Part shown: piece after piece, positions 45,666-54,101 of the stretch | Layout of the letters: the number at the start of each line of letters is the position of its first letter | Numbering within the stretch: the stretch's first letter is position 1 | Origin: Candidatus Neomarinimicrobiota bacterium | GTDB taxonomy: Bacteria; Fidelibacterota; UBA2242; B5-G15 | Reading direction: 5' to 3' | Assembly (NCBI GenBank): GCA_017656425.1 | Contig: JACDNV010000001.1 | Span: forward strand, 62,001 to 126,000 | DNA: 64,000 bases | Made by a program: the position numbers and the translations under genes | Notes under the pieces: generated by a model | Databases searched by the model: none | Seen by the model: only the letters and a program-made list of their open reading frames with translations | What the model was told of the DNA's origin: nothing

Positions 45666-46015
45666 AAAGATTCTATTAAATTTAGTAAATCCTCAAATTT
45701 AATTGGCTTTGCTATCCACTTGCATCCAAGGGATTCTATCTTTTCTATTATTTTCCTATCGTATTCATATCCTGTCATGAAAATGAAATTCAAGGTCTTA
45801 TTTATCATTTTTAATCTATAGTACAAATCAAAACCCGTATCTTCATGCATTATTACATCTGAAATAACCACATCAGGGTCATATTTTCTGAATATCTCAA
45901 TCGCTTCATCGACTTTATCAGCGGAGTACACTTCATATCCATGCTGAGACAAGAATTCTGAATAAAGCTCTAGTATTAAATTATCATCATCAACTATTAA
46001 AATTTTCTTATTCAT
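45662..46015 (-). CDS. Response-regulator receiver protein
   Basis: A single receiver domain, 117 aa: LIVDDDNLILELYSEFL, phospho-acceptor in PDVVISDVIMHEDTGFDL, IFMTGYEYDRK and the Lys in WIAKPIKFEDLL. There is no output domain. The start overlaps the LysE-family gene by 4 bases (ATGA), and the stop overlaps the stop of the TonB receptor by 4 bases (convergent). It is last in a MFS-LysE-receiver unit. No kinase is adjacent. It differs from the receiver in the hydrogenase operon by lacking the charged insertion. Confidence 0.88.
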   Translation of the reverse strand: MNKKILIVDDDNLILELYSEFLSQHGYEVYSADKVDEAIEIFRKYDPDVVISDVIMHEDTGFDLYYRLKMINKTLNFIFMTGYEYDRKIIEKIESLGCKWIAKPIKFEDLLNLIESF

Positions 46016-46635
46016 AGTAATTTGATAACTGCTTCATATACAAATTTAATAGAAAAAAACGAAAGAAAAACACCACATATTACAAAAAGAACTTTCTGGA
46101 ATGTCAACCCGAAAAATCTTTTGCCGTTATAAGTAAGTGTAGATAGTACAAAATACCAGAAGACATCACATGATAAATGCAGAACTATAAATATTGCCAG
46201 AACTAGCTTACCATAGGTCGCTACCTTGGTTATAATAGCGACACCTACAGTGACCCACCACAATATAAAATATGGATTCCCTGCACTTAGTGCTATACCT
46301 GCAAAAATAGAACTACCTCTATAGTCCTTATTACCAACCTTATTTGTATAAATACTTTTGAACATATCATACGCCATTAAACCCAGGAATATCCCTCCTA
46401 TGATGAAAATAATAATCTGTAACCATTCGAGCTTAAATATTATTGACATTCCAAGATATATTAGAATGATGAGGGGTATCTCCACAACTCCATGACCTAT
46501 GCCAATCAAAGCACCAGCATAGGGTGAACGTGCTCCCTTACCAATTACCACAGCCGTCAATGGACCCGGTGCAAGTACACCTGATAAGGATATTAACAAT
46601 CCCTGAAATAGTACAAATAACGCCTGCTTATCCAT
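46012..46635 (-). CDS. LysE-family transporter
   Basis: Inner-membrane exporter of the LysE/RhtB amino-acid efflux family, 207 aa with about six spans. Signature elements are LISLSGVLAPGPLTAVVIGKGA (with the APGP motif at residues about 19-22) and LSAGNPYFILWWVTVG. I chose the ATG at 46635. It overlaps the stop of the MFS gene by 8 bases, with GGAG of TTGGAGAAAAAG upstream. The 46659 start would add eight residues that are unlike a transporter N-terminus. It is coupled at the other end to the receiver gene by a 4-base overlap. The substrate is unknown. Confidence 0.86.
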   Translation of the reverse strand: MDKQALFVLFQGLLISLSGVLAPGPLTAVVIGKGARSPYAGALIGIGHGVVEIPLIILIYLGMSIIFKLEWLQIIIFIIGGIFLGLMAYDMFKSIYTNKVGNKDYRGSSIFAGIALSAGNPYFILWWVTVGVAIITKVATYGKLVLAIFIVLHLSCDVFWYFVLSTLTYNGKRFFGLTFQKVLFVICGVFLSFFSIKFVYEAVIKLL

Positions 46636-47971
46636 TACTCTTTTTCTCCAATCTATCACCCATCCATCTTCCTGCCAAAATTAGTGCAATTGGGCTTACT
46701 GTAGCAATACACCCATAAATAAACCATAACATCTGAGTATTTTTAGCGCCCACTTCAGGACAGTATTTACTCAAAAAATATCCCGAATATAGGCTCGTTA
46801 TCAATTTTGTTAAAAACCACGGAAATTGACCAATGCCCATATACTGTCCCGTTTTACCCTCAGGAGCAAGCTCAGCTATCACCTGCAAAAACCGTGGTTG
46901 CCACATCGCTTCACCAATAGACATTAATAAAATATAAGATATCAAAAATATCACATTTGTTCCAAGAGCCAATAAAAAGGTAGGCAACGCCATAACTGAG
47001 GTACCAATTATCATCATTTTATAGATATTGACTCTGCTCGTGATAGAGGCAATAAAAGGAGCCAGAATGAAAATTAATATAGGATTCAAATTAACAAAAA
47101 ACTCCATATTTCTACTCACAAAGCCCGGATATGCCCTATAAACATACTGAGGCAATGTAAGCCACTGATGTGCAAACAAGGTCTGCACTGGAATAAGAAT
47201 AAATATAAAAAAGGCAAATCGAGAATCCCTTAATGGGTGCTCTATTAACCACTGCTTAAAGTTTTTTTTCTTCTCTTCTCTAACCTGATTTTCAAAATTT
47301 TTCGAATCTATATCTGATTCATTTTTAAAATTTCTAAGTAAGATTAAAATGATCAATAATCCAACAAATGTAATAAGCGTATAAACTTTGTAAACACCCA
47401 GTATTCCGAATCTATGTCTGACTGGAGGTGAAATTATTCCAGGTAAAAATCCACCCAGATTCATTACAGCATACAGCATTGCATAACCCACAGCTGCACT
47501 TTTCTCGCTTGTGTATTTGCGCACTGCTGAATATGCTGCTGGTTGATACATGCCATAACCAATTACAACGAAAAACAATCCGGTTACAGCTGCAAAAAAT
47601 CTACCTGACCACATCCCTGTGGAACCAAATATATTGCTATTGGATAATATCAATCTGCCAATTACCATCATACCCAATGAAATTATCAGTGCTTTCTTAA
47701 CTCCCACTCTATCAGCCATTTCTCCGAGGAAAAACATAGCCAGAGTAATACCACCTGTGAAAGCTCCAACTATCCATCCAGCCTGCTGATCATTTAACTC
47801 CACATGTTTATTAAAGTATATTGCCAGTAGCGTAAGAATTCCAAAGTAACATAGTCCTTCAAAAAAGTAAGATATATTAACTCCCCAAAGTTCTCGAGGA
47901 GAGTGAATTAATGCGACAAAAGGTTCAGTAATCTCTTTAATAGGATTATTTTTATTTTCCATAGCAACCAA
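46628..47971 (-). CDS. MFS transporter
   Basis: A 12-span major facilitator, about 447 aa. Segments include WGVNISYFFEGLCYFGILTL at the N-terminus, GMMVIGRLILSNSN, YGMYQPAAYSAVRKYTSEKS with the inside-loop FFLGEMADRVGVKKALI (motif A), and a late ILLMSIGEAMWQPRFLQVIAELAP. The pattern is like the POT/peptide branch or sugar-transporter relatives, and I cannot name a substrate. The start at 47971 would be a TTG, with an ATG at 47962 as alternative. It overlaps the LysE gene by 8 bases. It is the first gene of the MFS-LysE-receiver unit. Confidence 0.84.
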   Translation of the reverse strand: MVAMENKNNPIKEITEPFVALIHSPRELWGVNISYFFEGLCYFGILTLLAIYFNKHVELNDQQAGWIVGAFTGGITLAMFFLGEMADRVGVKKALIISLGMMVIGRLILSNSNIFGSTGMWSGRFFAAVTGLFFVVIGYGMYQPAAYSAVRKYTSEKSAAVGYAMLYAVMNLGGFLPGIISPPVRHRFGILGVYKVYTLITFVGLLIILILLRNFKNESDIDSKNFENQVREEKKKNFKQWLIEHPLRDSRFAFFIFILIPVQTLFAHQWLTLPQYVYRAYPGFVSRNMEFFVNLNPILIFILAPFIASITSRVNIYKMMIIGTSVMALPTFLLALGTNVIFLISYILLMSIGEAMWQPRFLQVIAELAPEGKTGQYMGIGQFPWFLTKLITSLYSGYFLSKYCPEVGAKNTQMLWFIYGCIATVSPIALILAGRWMGDRLEKKSNG

Positions 47972-48160
47972 TTACCCTTTTTATAAATAGGAATTCTATA
48001 TAAATAACTACATAAAATCTATTATAAAGAAAAAGTATTATTCACAAAAAATCAACTATTTTATATTAAAATCCTAAAAACTCTAAAAAAGGCTTCCAAG
48101 ATTTTATTTGACTTTTATGTATTTAAGGCAAAAATTTAGCACGATTTTTTCAGTAGAATT

Positions 48161-48237
<77 letters not shown>

Positions 48238-48354
48238 AATTTCAAAAGCACAAGCTTTATTAAATTTACCAAGTAGTTTCTAAAATAAAATCCTTGCCAT
48301 TTTTAATAAGATTTTATATTATCATTATTGTCAATTGAACGGGGGAGGGAAAAA

Positions 48355-48537
48355 ATGAAAAATCTATTCGTTGTCGCATTGATAATTGCGGTAATTACTA
48401 TTATTCTTGGAATTATCACTCAACTTGTTGGGCACGCACTTATAATTTCAGCTGCAGCATGGAACGATCTTACTCAGACAGCATTATTATTTGCTTTAGC
48501 TTTCGGTTTATGGCAAATCATTTCTAAAAAAGAGTAG
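48355..48537 (+). CDS. Small two-span membrane protein
   Basis: A 60-aa protein with two hydrophobic helices (LFVVALIIAVITIILGIITQ and ALLFALAFGLWQII) ending in KKE. The start is ATG 48355, preceded by an excellent Shine-Dalgarno (GGGGGAGGG); an earlier in-frame start at 48328 lies upstream of it. It faces the 63-aa protein at 48629-48820, which has the same two-span layout and the same KKE end, and a terminator hairpin separates them. The two look like paralogues. No family or function is recognised. A small stress- or envelope-related protein is possible but unproven. Confidence 0.72.
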   Translation: MKNLFVVALIIAVITIILGIITQLVGHALIISAAAWNDLTQTALLFALAFGLWQIISKKE

Positions 48538-48567
48538 CCGTTAAACTAATGTTGCGGCACAGCTTAT

Positions 48568-48590
48568 GCCCTGGATATCCCATCCAGGGC
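48568..48590. terminator. Bidirectional-type intrinsic terminator
   Basis: A 9-bp perfect stem GCCCTGGAT/ATCCAGGGC with a 5-base loop (ATCCC), followed on the plus side by TTCTTGTT. It lies between two convergent small genes and could end both transcripts; the plus-strand T tract is the better one. Confidence 0.7.
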
Positions 48591-48628
48591 TTCTTGTTAA
48601 TAAATTCTCTAAATTAAATATAGATAAA

Positions 48629-48820
48629 TTATTCTTTCTTACATAGGTTCTGTGACAGAAGTGAAGCAATCGAGTATATTCCGCATATACCCGCAAAACG
48701 TAGATAAGACAATGGCTTCAAAGTAAAAATTTCAAAGACAAAAAGTTTTGCCAGAATACCAACTATAAGTGAAACAACTCCTGCGATAAAAAAGATATAA
48801 AATACAATTTTGAAATTCAT
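48629..48820 (-). CDS. Small two-span membrane protein (paralogue)
   Basis: A 63-aa protein, MNFKIVFYIFFIAGVVSL at the start, with a second helix (YLRFAGICGIYSIASLL) and the ending NLCKKE. A strong Shine-Dalgarno (GGGGGAGAA) lies 6 bases before the ATG at 48820. Layout, length and C-terminal KKE match the convergent 60-aa protein at 48355-48537, while the identity is low, so an old duplication or convergent small-protein pair is likely. The gene is separated from yjbQ by 33 bases and may be co-transcribed with it. No known family. Confidence 0.7.
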   Translation of the reverse strand: MNFKIVFYIFFIAGVVSLIVGILAKLFVFEIFTLKPLSYLRFAGICGIYSIASLLSQNLCKKE

Positions 48821-48853
48821 TTTTCTTTCTCCCCCTTTTATACAACTTCTTTA

Positions 48854-49243
48854 TTATTTAACAGCCACCCAAACTTTCCTTGTCCTTGGACCATCAAACT
48901 CGCAAAAGAATATTCCCTGCCATGTCCCCAGCATCAATCTGCCATTATTAACGATCAAATTAACAGTATTCCCGACTAAACTGGATTTGATGTGAGAGTC
49001 AGCATTTCCCTCTATATGCCTGTATCCTACACCTGCAGGTACAAGTTCATTTAATTTATCTTTTATATCCTGAATGACATCTGGATCCGCATTTTCATTA
49101 ATAGTTAAACCAGCCGTAGTATGAGGACAGTATACTACACAAATCCCATCTTTTACTCCGGAAGCTTCAATTGCTTTTCTTATTTTTGAAGTAATATCGA
49201 TAAACTCAATCCTTTTTGATGTTGAAATGCTTATCTCTTCCAT
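48854..49243 (-). CDS. yjbQ: YjbQ/UPF0047 family protein
   Basis: A 129-aa protein of the YjbQ family, with the signature [16 protein letters not shown] (about residues 40-55), [20 protein letters not shown], and the C-terminal [17 protein letters not shown]. In E. coli YjbQ has weak thiamin phosphate synthase activity that rescues thiE mutants, but the natural role is not settled. The conserved His residues are all present. The start lies 13 bases inside the end of the TonB receptor gene, so it is co-transcribed with that receptor. No thiamin gene is nearby. Confidence 0.92.
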   Translation of the reverse strand: MEEISISTSKRIEFIDITSKIRKAIEASGVKDGICVVYCPHTTAGLTINENADPDVIQDIKDKLNELVPAGVGYRHIEGNADSHIKSSLVGNTVNLIVNNGRLMLGTWQGIFFCEFDGPRTRKVWVAVK

Positions 49244-51384
49244 GTTACACTCCTTTCACTTCCTCCAATAGAAATAGCAAGAGTGATTTGTCTACCAGGC
49301 ATAGGGTAATATTCAAGCATATAATATTCAGTATCAAGGACATTATTTACTCCGATATTAATATCCAGCTTGTATTTCTTAAAAACTTTTATCATATACC
49401 CCATATTTAAATTAAGTAACCAAGAACTATTAAGATAAACCGTATTTGCTTCTGTAACATAATTTTTCCCAAAATACTGACTCACAATATTAAAATAAAA
49501 CTTATTGAAAATAAATTCCAGTGTTAAATCCCCCTGACTTAGTGGTCTATACGGAAGGTATTTACCGTATAGGTTCGGTTGTCTTGTCTTATTAATAGCA
49601 TTATTGATTGAAAAGCCAGAGTATACATTTAATCGCTGACCCAACTTGATATTTAAATGACTCGAAAGATTCTCTATTTTTGCTATATCATTATTAACAG
49701 GTATATACTTATTACTCCACGCCCTACGCCAGATTATTACGTCTCTCACATTGTTATTTAAATAGGAAATCTCAAAATGACATGGCAATATTAAAATTTT
49801 AAAATCAATACTACCACTAACGCTCAGTCCTCTACCTTTTTCGGGCTTTAAATCAGGATTCCCCTGGCTATATATATCACCAATCCAATATAACTGGTTA
49901 AAAGTTGGCAATTTGAAACTGCTACCATATCCAACTACAAATTTTAGATTAACTGACCCTATATATTTCTTATATGAAGATTCAAAATACAATGAAAAAT
50001 TTTCTTTATAATCACTGGCATAATCAATCCTTAAAGGTAAAGAGAAGCTGATAATACTATTGCCCATTTGATAGTTCAATTCTGTATTTACTGACGAATA
50101 GAAAATATATCTCTTCTTTGAACCCATTGATAGAGAAGGTCTGACAAGGTCTTCAGAAAACATTCTTTCATACCTCAAACCCGAAGTTAAATTTATATCA
50201 ACAGATTTGAAATTGTACTTTCTACTTAACTCAAGATTGGTAGATTCAATTTTATATGTTGTATTTATTCTTCCAAAGATACTTCTGGGTGAAGTATAAG
50301 AATTATTAAATTGATTATATAAGAATTTTAATTTATTAGAAATATTTCCAACATTGATTGAAAAAATAGTATTCTCATTCTTATTTTCAGTACCAATAGT
50401 CGGGTTATAAATATTTCCTGGAACTCCAAAATTTGATTTTTCAAAAATCGCCATCAAATCTATATTTATATCTTTTTTAGCAGGGCATTTTAATTTAAAA
50501 ATTAAACGATTCTTCAAATATTCATTACCCTTTCTTGATATAATCTCACCATATATATCTCTATATGGAAAATCATTTTTACAAAATTCCTGACCAGCAC
50601 CTAAAACTACCCCGATATTTTCAAAATTCTTCGATATTGAAAAAAATTGTTTATTATATCCAAATGTCCCTTTAGATATGTTAAATTCAAAAAAGTCCTC
50701 ACTCTTTTGTCTGGTAATAATATTAATTACACCTCCTATTGCACTATTGCCCGCAATTGCAGATACACTGCCCTGTATAATCTCCACACATTCAATCATG
50801 TCCACCGGTATAACATCAGAATTAATATAACCTTTCTTAGTATCAGAGATTGGATTTCCATCGATCATCAAAACGACATCCTCCTGTGAACTGCCGGATA
50901 TTTGGATTACTGTATTACCATATGTATCCCTTCTCAATAAGATTCTCGAATCTTTTGTTAATAACTCTTCCAGATTTTTAGCTCTGCCATCATTTCTAAT
51001 AATTTTTACCTGTTCAGAAATACTGAAAAGCGAAGGATATGATGGAGAAATTTTATAAACAGGCTCAAGTTCTATCACTTTTGGTTCAAGGTAAACTTTC
51101 AGGCTTATACGTTTATCTGCGTATACATTTACAATTACACTTCTCTCATTATATGCAACATGTTTGAAAATAACTTTATAACGTCCCTGTGATATTCCAT
51201 TTAAAGAAAAATAACCATTCCTATCTGTAAACGTTCCTATACCTAAATTTTCAATATAAACCTGAACATTTTCAATAGGATTAAAACTTTTATCATCATA
51301 AACATACCCCACTATCTGATCAATTGTCTGCGATTTTATATTTAAGCCAATTACGACCAATATTAATATTACTTTAACTTTCAT
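49231..51384 (-). CDS. TonB-dependent receptor with CarboxypepD_reg-like domain
   Basis: Outer-membrane receptor, about 717 aa. After a signal peptide ([16 protein letters not shown]) comes a carboxypeptidase-D-regulatory-like domain ([36 protein letters not shown]). The plug follows ([55 protein letters not shown]), then the barrel ([28 protein letters not shown]). I chose the ATG at 51384, as the longer start adds a charged stretch before the signal. It is divergent from a cobalamin riboswitch-controlled propeller gene, so vitamin B12 is a good candidate ligand. The extra CarboxypepD_reg domain is typical of Bacteroidota-like receptors. Confidence 0.9.
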   Translation of the reverse strand: MKVKVILILVVIGLNIKSQTIDQIVGYVYDDKSFNPIENVQVYIENLGIGTFTDRNGYFSLNGISQGRYKVIFKHVAYNERSVIVNVYADKRISLKVYLEPKVIELEPVYKISPSYPSLFSISEQVKIIRNDGRAKNLEELLTKDSRILLRRDTYGNTVIQISGSSQEDVVLMIDGNPISDTKKGYINSDVIPVDMIECVEIIQGSVSAIAGNSAIGGVINIITRQKSEDFFEFNISKGTFGYNKQFFSISKNFENIGVVLGAGQEFCKNDFPYRDIYGEIISRKGNEYLKNRLIFKLKCPAKKDINIDLMAIFEKSNFGVPGNIYNPTIGTENKNENTIFSINVGNISNKLKFLYNQFNNSYTSPRSIFGRINTTYKIESTNLELSRKYNFKSVDINLTSGLRYERMFSEDLVRPSLSMGSKKRYIFYSSVNTELNYQMGNSIISFSLPLRIDYASDYKENFSLYFESSYKKYIGSVNLKFVVGYGSSFKLPTFNQLYWIGDIYSQGNPDLKPEKGRGLSVSGSIDFKILILPCHFEISYLNNNVRDVIIWRRAWSNKYIPVNNDIAKIENLSSHLNIKLGQRLNVYSGFSINNAINKTRQPNLYGKYLPYRPLSQGDLTLEFIFNKFYFNIVSQYFGKNYVTEANTVYLNSSWLLNLNMGYMIKVFKKYKLDINIGVNNVLDTEYYMLEYYPMPGRQITLAISIGGSERSVTWKR

Positions 51385-51467
51385 AATTAAAAACTTCACT
51401 CTTAAAAAAAATAACAATTAATCTTCAATTTTGAAATAAATAGATTTATATTTAACCAGATTTTTGA

Positions 51468-51620
51468 TTGGGGAATAGGATAGGGAAGCACGTGAAAATC
51501 GTGCACAGCCCCGCTACTGTGACCGGGGAGACCACCAGCACTATGCCACTGTCCGCCTTAGGCGGATGGGAAGGCGCTGGATGGTTGTTGATCCGGGAGT
51601 CAGGAAACCTGCCTATCCCC
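51468..51620 (+). ncRNA. Cobalamin (AdoCbl) riboswitch
   Basis: All hallmarks of the cobalamin riboswitch are present on the plus strand: AGCACGTG...CACGTG-type stem and the core AGCCCCGCTACTGTGA (about 51507-51522), GCCACTG...GGGAAGGC (51545-51575) with a TCCGCC/GGCGGA stem between, and the B12 box AGTCAGGAAACCTGCC (51598-51613). The P1 helix closes GGATAGG (51478-51484) with CCTATCC (51612-51618). It lies 121 bases upstream of the propeller gene at 51741, and its reading strand matches that gene, not the divergent TonB receptor. Binding of adenosyl- or methylcobalamin should lower expression. Confidence 0.95.
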
Positions 51621-51624
51621 TTAA

Positions 51625-51735
51625 GTTAATCCAAACTTCGAGGGTGAGGGAGGATTAACAGGTGCTAACTTCTCCTATCAAAAGCCACTTGTTAATTCTT
51701 CCCCTCTTAAAAAGTAATCTTAATTAGAGGGGGAA
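51625..51735 (+). promoter_or_regulatory. Riboswitch expression platform with hairpin over the ribosome binding site
   Basis: Three helices can be read. (1) GTTAATCC (51625-51632) with GGATTAAC (51652-51659), 8 bp. (2) ATTAACAGGTG (51654-51664) with CACTTGTTAAT (51686-51696), 11 bp with one G-U, which overlaps (1) and so competes with it. (3) TTCCCCTCT (51699-51707) with AGAGGGGGAA (51726-51735), which traps the Shine-Dalgarno of the gene at 51741. Helix 3 is the off state of translation. How B12 changes helices 1 and 2 is inferred. Confidence 0.65.
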
Positions 51736-51740
51736 AAGCA

Positions 51741-52781
51741 ATGAAAATGAAAACTTTAATTACCGCAATGATCACTGTATCACTGTTCCTATCCTTTTGT
51801 GAAAAGAATCCATTCAAAGGCGATGAAGAATTAAAAACCGGAAAACAGGTATTTGTACTGAACGGTAATGCAAGAACTGTCTCGGTAATTGACCCTAATT
51901 CCGGCGATGTTACAAACGATGTGTTTACTACCGGGGACATCCCTAATAAAATTCTGTTCAACTCAAAATTTATAATTGTAATCAACTCGGGTACAAATAG
52001 TATAACTATTGCAAACAGGAATAACTTCAAGGAGGTAGAGAATATTATACTGGGTGAAAACCTCAATCCATGGAGTGGTTATGTGTATTATGATTCAATA
52101 CTATTTGTAACAAATTATGCGGATAATAGCTTCTCCGTTATTAACCTTAACTCAAAGCAGTCAATTACAAAAGTACCTTGCGGCAGAAATCCCGAAGGAA
52201 TTTACGTAAGTGACAATAGAATTTATATAACAACAGTAAACTTTAACTTAAACGACTTTTCATATGGTAATGGATACCTTTATGTTTATTCAGTCGATGA
52301 TTATAGTTTAATTGATTCCGTTGAGGTAGGTATAAATCCTCAGGATATTGAAATTGGAAAAGATAACAAACTACATATCCTGTGCACCGGTGATTATTCT
52401 TCAACTTTCGGAAGCATTACTGTCGTAAATCCTTGTACTTTAAAGGTGGATACAGTTCTAAACATAGGGGGCTCTCCCGGTAGTTTTTGCGTGTGTGATG
52501 ATGGAGTAGCTTATCTTGCCGCTGGTGGATGGGAGTATAGTGGTGATGAAAATGGATATATATATTCCTACAATACATACACTTACGAAATTTATCACAA
52601 TGATAAAAATCCTATACTTACCCATAGAGGTATTATGGACATTGCAGTGGACTCTGAGGGTGTAATTTATGCAGCATGTTTTGAAGAAGATTACGTTGAT
52701 ATAATAAAAAACGGAACGGTAAGCAGCTATTTAGTAGGCGACGGACCAACAAGTTTAGTAGTAATAGAAGAGGAAAAATAA
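51741..52781 (+). CDS. BtuG-like beta-propeller lipoprotein
   Basis: A 346-aa exported protein, probably surface-exposed. The N-terminus is a signal with cysteine in LFLSFCEKN (Cys20, possible lipid anchor; Phe at -1 is atypical). The rest is YncE/40-residue-repeat blades, each with a strand motif and a loop, for example VNSGTNSITIANR, TNYADNSFSVINL and VEVGINPQDIEIG. The riboswitch 121 bases upstream and the divergent TonB receptor make it a strong candidate for BtuG, the Bacteroides propeller that binds B12 with high affinity and delivers it to BtuB. The propeller length is close to BtuG's. Whether it binds B12 is unproven. Its Shine-Dalgarno (AGAGGGGGA) is in a hairpin. Confidence 0.85.
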   Translation: MKMKTLITAMITVSLFLSFCEKNPFKGDEELKTGKQVFVLNGNARTVSVIDPNSGDVTNDVFTTGDIPNKILFNSKFIIVINSGTNSITIANRNNFKEVENIILGENLNPWSGYVYYDSILFVTNYADNSFSVINLNSKQSITKVPCGRNPEGIYVSDNRIYITTVNFNLNDFSYGNGYLYVYSVDDYSLIDSVEVGINPQDIEIGKDNKLHILCTGDYSSTFGSITVVNPCTLKVDTVLNIGGSPGSFCVCDDGVAYLAAGGWEYSGDENGYIYSYNTYTYEIYHNDKNPILTHRGIMDIAVDSEGVIYAACFEEDYVDIIKNGTVSSYLVGDGPTSLVVIEEEK

Positions 52782-52815
52782 GGCTGTTATAACAAAAATT
52801 ATCTAAAGAATTTCC

Positions 52816-54093
52816 TTATGTTTTCCGCTCCTTTTTCTTTGCGGAGGGGAATAGTATATTATTTAAAATCAATCTATATCCAGGAGAATTTTTATGTAAA
52901 TCAAGGTTTGTCGGCGGATCACCTACAAAATGTCTGTAATCCTCAGGATCGTGTCCACCTAGGAACGTAAATGTTCCTTTCCCATATGTGCCGTGAATAT
53001 ATTTTACCTGAGGACTGTTTTCAACTTCACCAAGAATTACAACATGCTTTTTTATTCTGTCCCTTCTAAACCCTGTGGTCTGACCCATAAAGCCTTTTAT
53101 AACACGAACATGATTCTGAGTAAGCATTGTTGGAACTGGGTCCCACTTTGCAGAAAATTCAAACAATGTAAAATAATCTTTATCAGGGCCAGGAGCTGTA
53201 GCTTCAAAACTTGGGGGATAATCTATATCAGAAAATTCATAGATATAAGGATCTAAATACAGCTTAAAATTAGTAAATGCAAGTGTCTGTGAATAATCAA
53301 GCTTTTCATTTGCATTCGGATCTGCAGGATCACCATCAAATACAGCTGGGCATATATCAACTTTTAGAGCCGCAAGAGCTATATCGTATGTGTCACATGC
53401 AGAACACATTGCAAATAAAAATCCTCCGCTGTTTACATACTCTCTAATTTTAAGAGCTACAGCAAGTTTGAGCTGTGAAACTTTCTTAAATCCCAATTTA
53501 TGAGCCATATTTTCGAATTCAATTTGTTGATTTATATACCATTCTTGGTTTCTATAATTTGCCCAAAATTTCCCATATTGACCGGTAAAATCCTCATGAT
53601 GAAGGTGCAACCAGTCATAATCTGATAGCTTACCCTTTAATACCTCTTCATCCCACAGAACATCATAATCAATTTCAGCATAAGTTAATGCCAGCGTGAC
53701 TGCATCATCCCAGGGCTGAGCATTCGGTGGAGAATACACAGCAATCTTTGCAGCCTTCTCAAGAAGCACAACATCCATATTATTCTCTTCTATTGTGCCA
53801 TAAATTGACATAATTTGATTTATAGATGGCAATTCGTAATATACTCCCCTTACTTTCATCTCCCTTTCTGCTTCTGGGAAATATCTGAACATAAATGATC
53901 CACCGCGATAATTAAGAAGCCATTCAACGTTGACTCCTTTCTTTAAAACCCAATACGCTATACCATAGGCTTTCAAATGATTTGTTTGAGAGAAGTCCAT
54001 TGGAATTAAAATCTTCTGCTCCTGGGCATGAATTTCCATAGCTATAATTATAACAAAAGCCAGTATAAATACAATTTTATATATTCCACGCAT
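52816..54093 (-). CDS. Exported protein of unknown function (Bacteroidota-type, often misnamed)
   Basis: A 425-aa secreted protein with a signal peptide (IVFILAFVIIIAMEIHAQ). The mature start EQKILIPMDFSQTNHLKAYG and the later WLLNYRGGSFMFRYFP, LHLHHEDFTGQYGKF and FAMCSACDTYDIALAA resemble a family I recall from Bacteroidota, sometimes auto-named 'asparagine synthetase B'. It has none of the AsnB catalytic domains, so that name is not usable. It is the last gene of the DUF4159-DUF4175-TPR operon, 8 bases after the TPR gene. A small hairpin-forming CCGC...GCGG lies just past its stop. Function unknown. Confidence 0.72.
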   Translation of the reverse strand: MRGIYKIVFILAFVIIIAMEIHAQEQKILIPMDFSQTNHLKAYGIAYWVLKKGVNVEWLLNYRGGSFMFRYFPEAEREMKVRGVYYELPSINQIMSIYGTIEENNMDVVLLEKAAKIAVYSPPNAQPWDDAVTLALTYAEIDYDVLWDEEVLKGKLSDYDWLHLHHEDFTGQYGKFWANYRNQEWYINQQIEFENMAHKLGFKKVSQLKLAVALKIREYVNSGGFLFAMCSACDTYDIALAALKVDICPAVFDGDPADPNANEKLDYSQTLAFTNFKLYLDPYIYEFSDIDYPPSFEATAPGPDKDYFTLFEFSAKWDPVPTMLTQNHVRVIKGFMGQTTGFRRDRIKKHVVILGEVENSPQVKYIHGTYGKGTFTFLGGHDPEDYRHFVGDPPTNLDLHKNSPGYRLILNNILFPSAKKKERKT

Positions 54094-54101
54094 AATCCAA
54101 C

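Noticed and set aside
51707-52066. Minus-strand 119-codon frame
   Set aside because: Antisense to the propeller lipoprotein and overlaps its ribosome binding site hairpin.
52816-54093. Reading the exported 425-aa protein as asparagine synthetase B
   Set aside because: It has a signal peptide and none of the glutaminase or synthetase motifs of AsnB.
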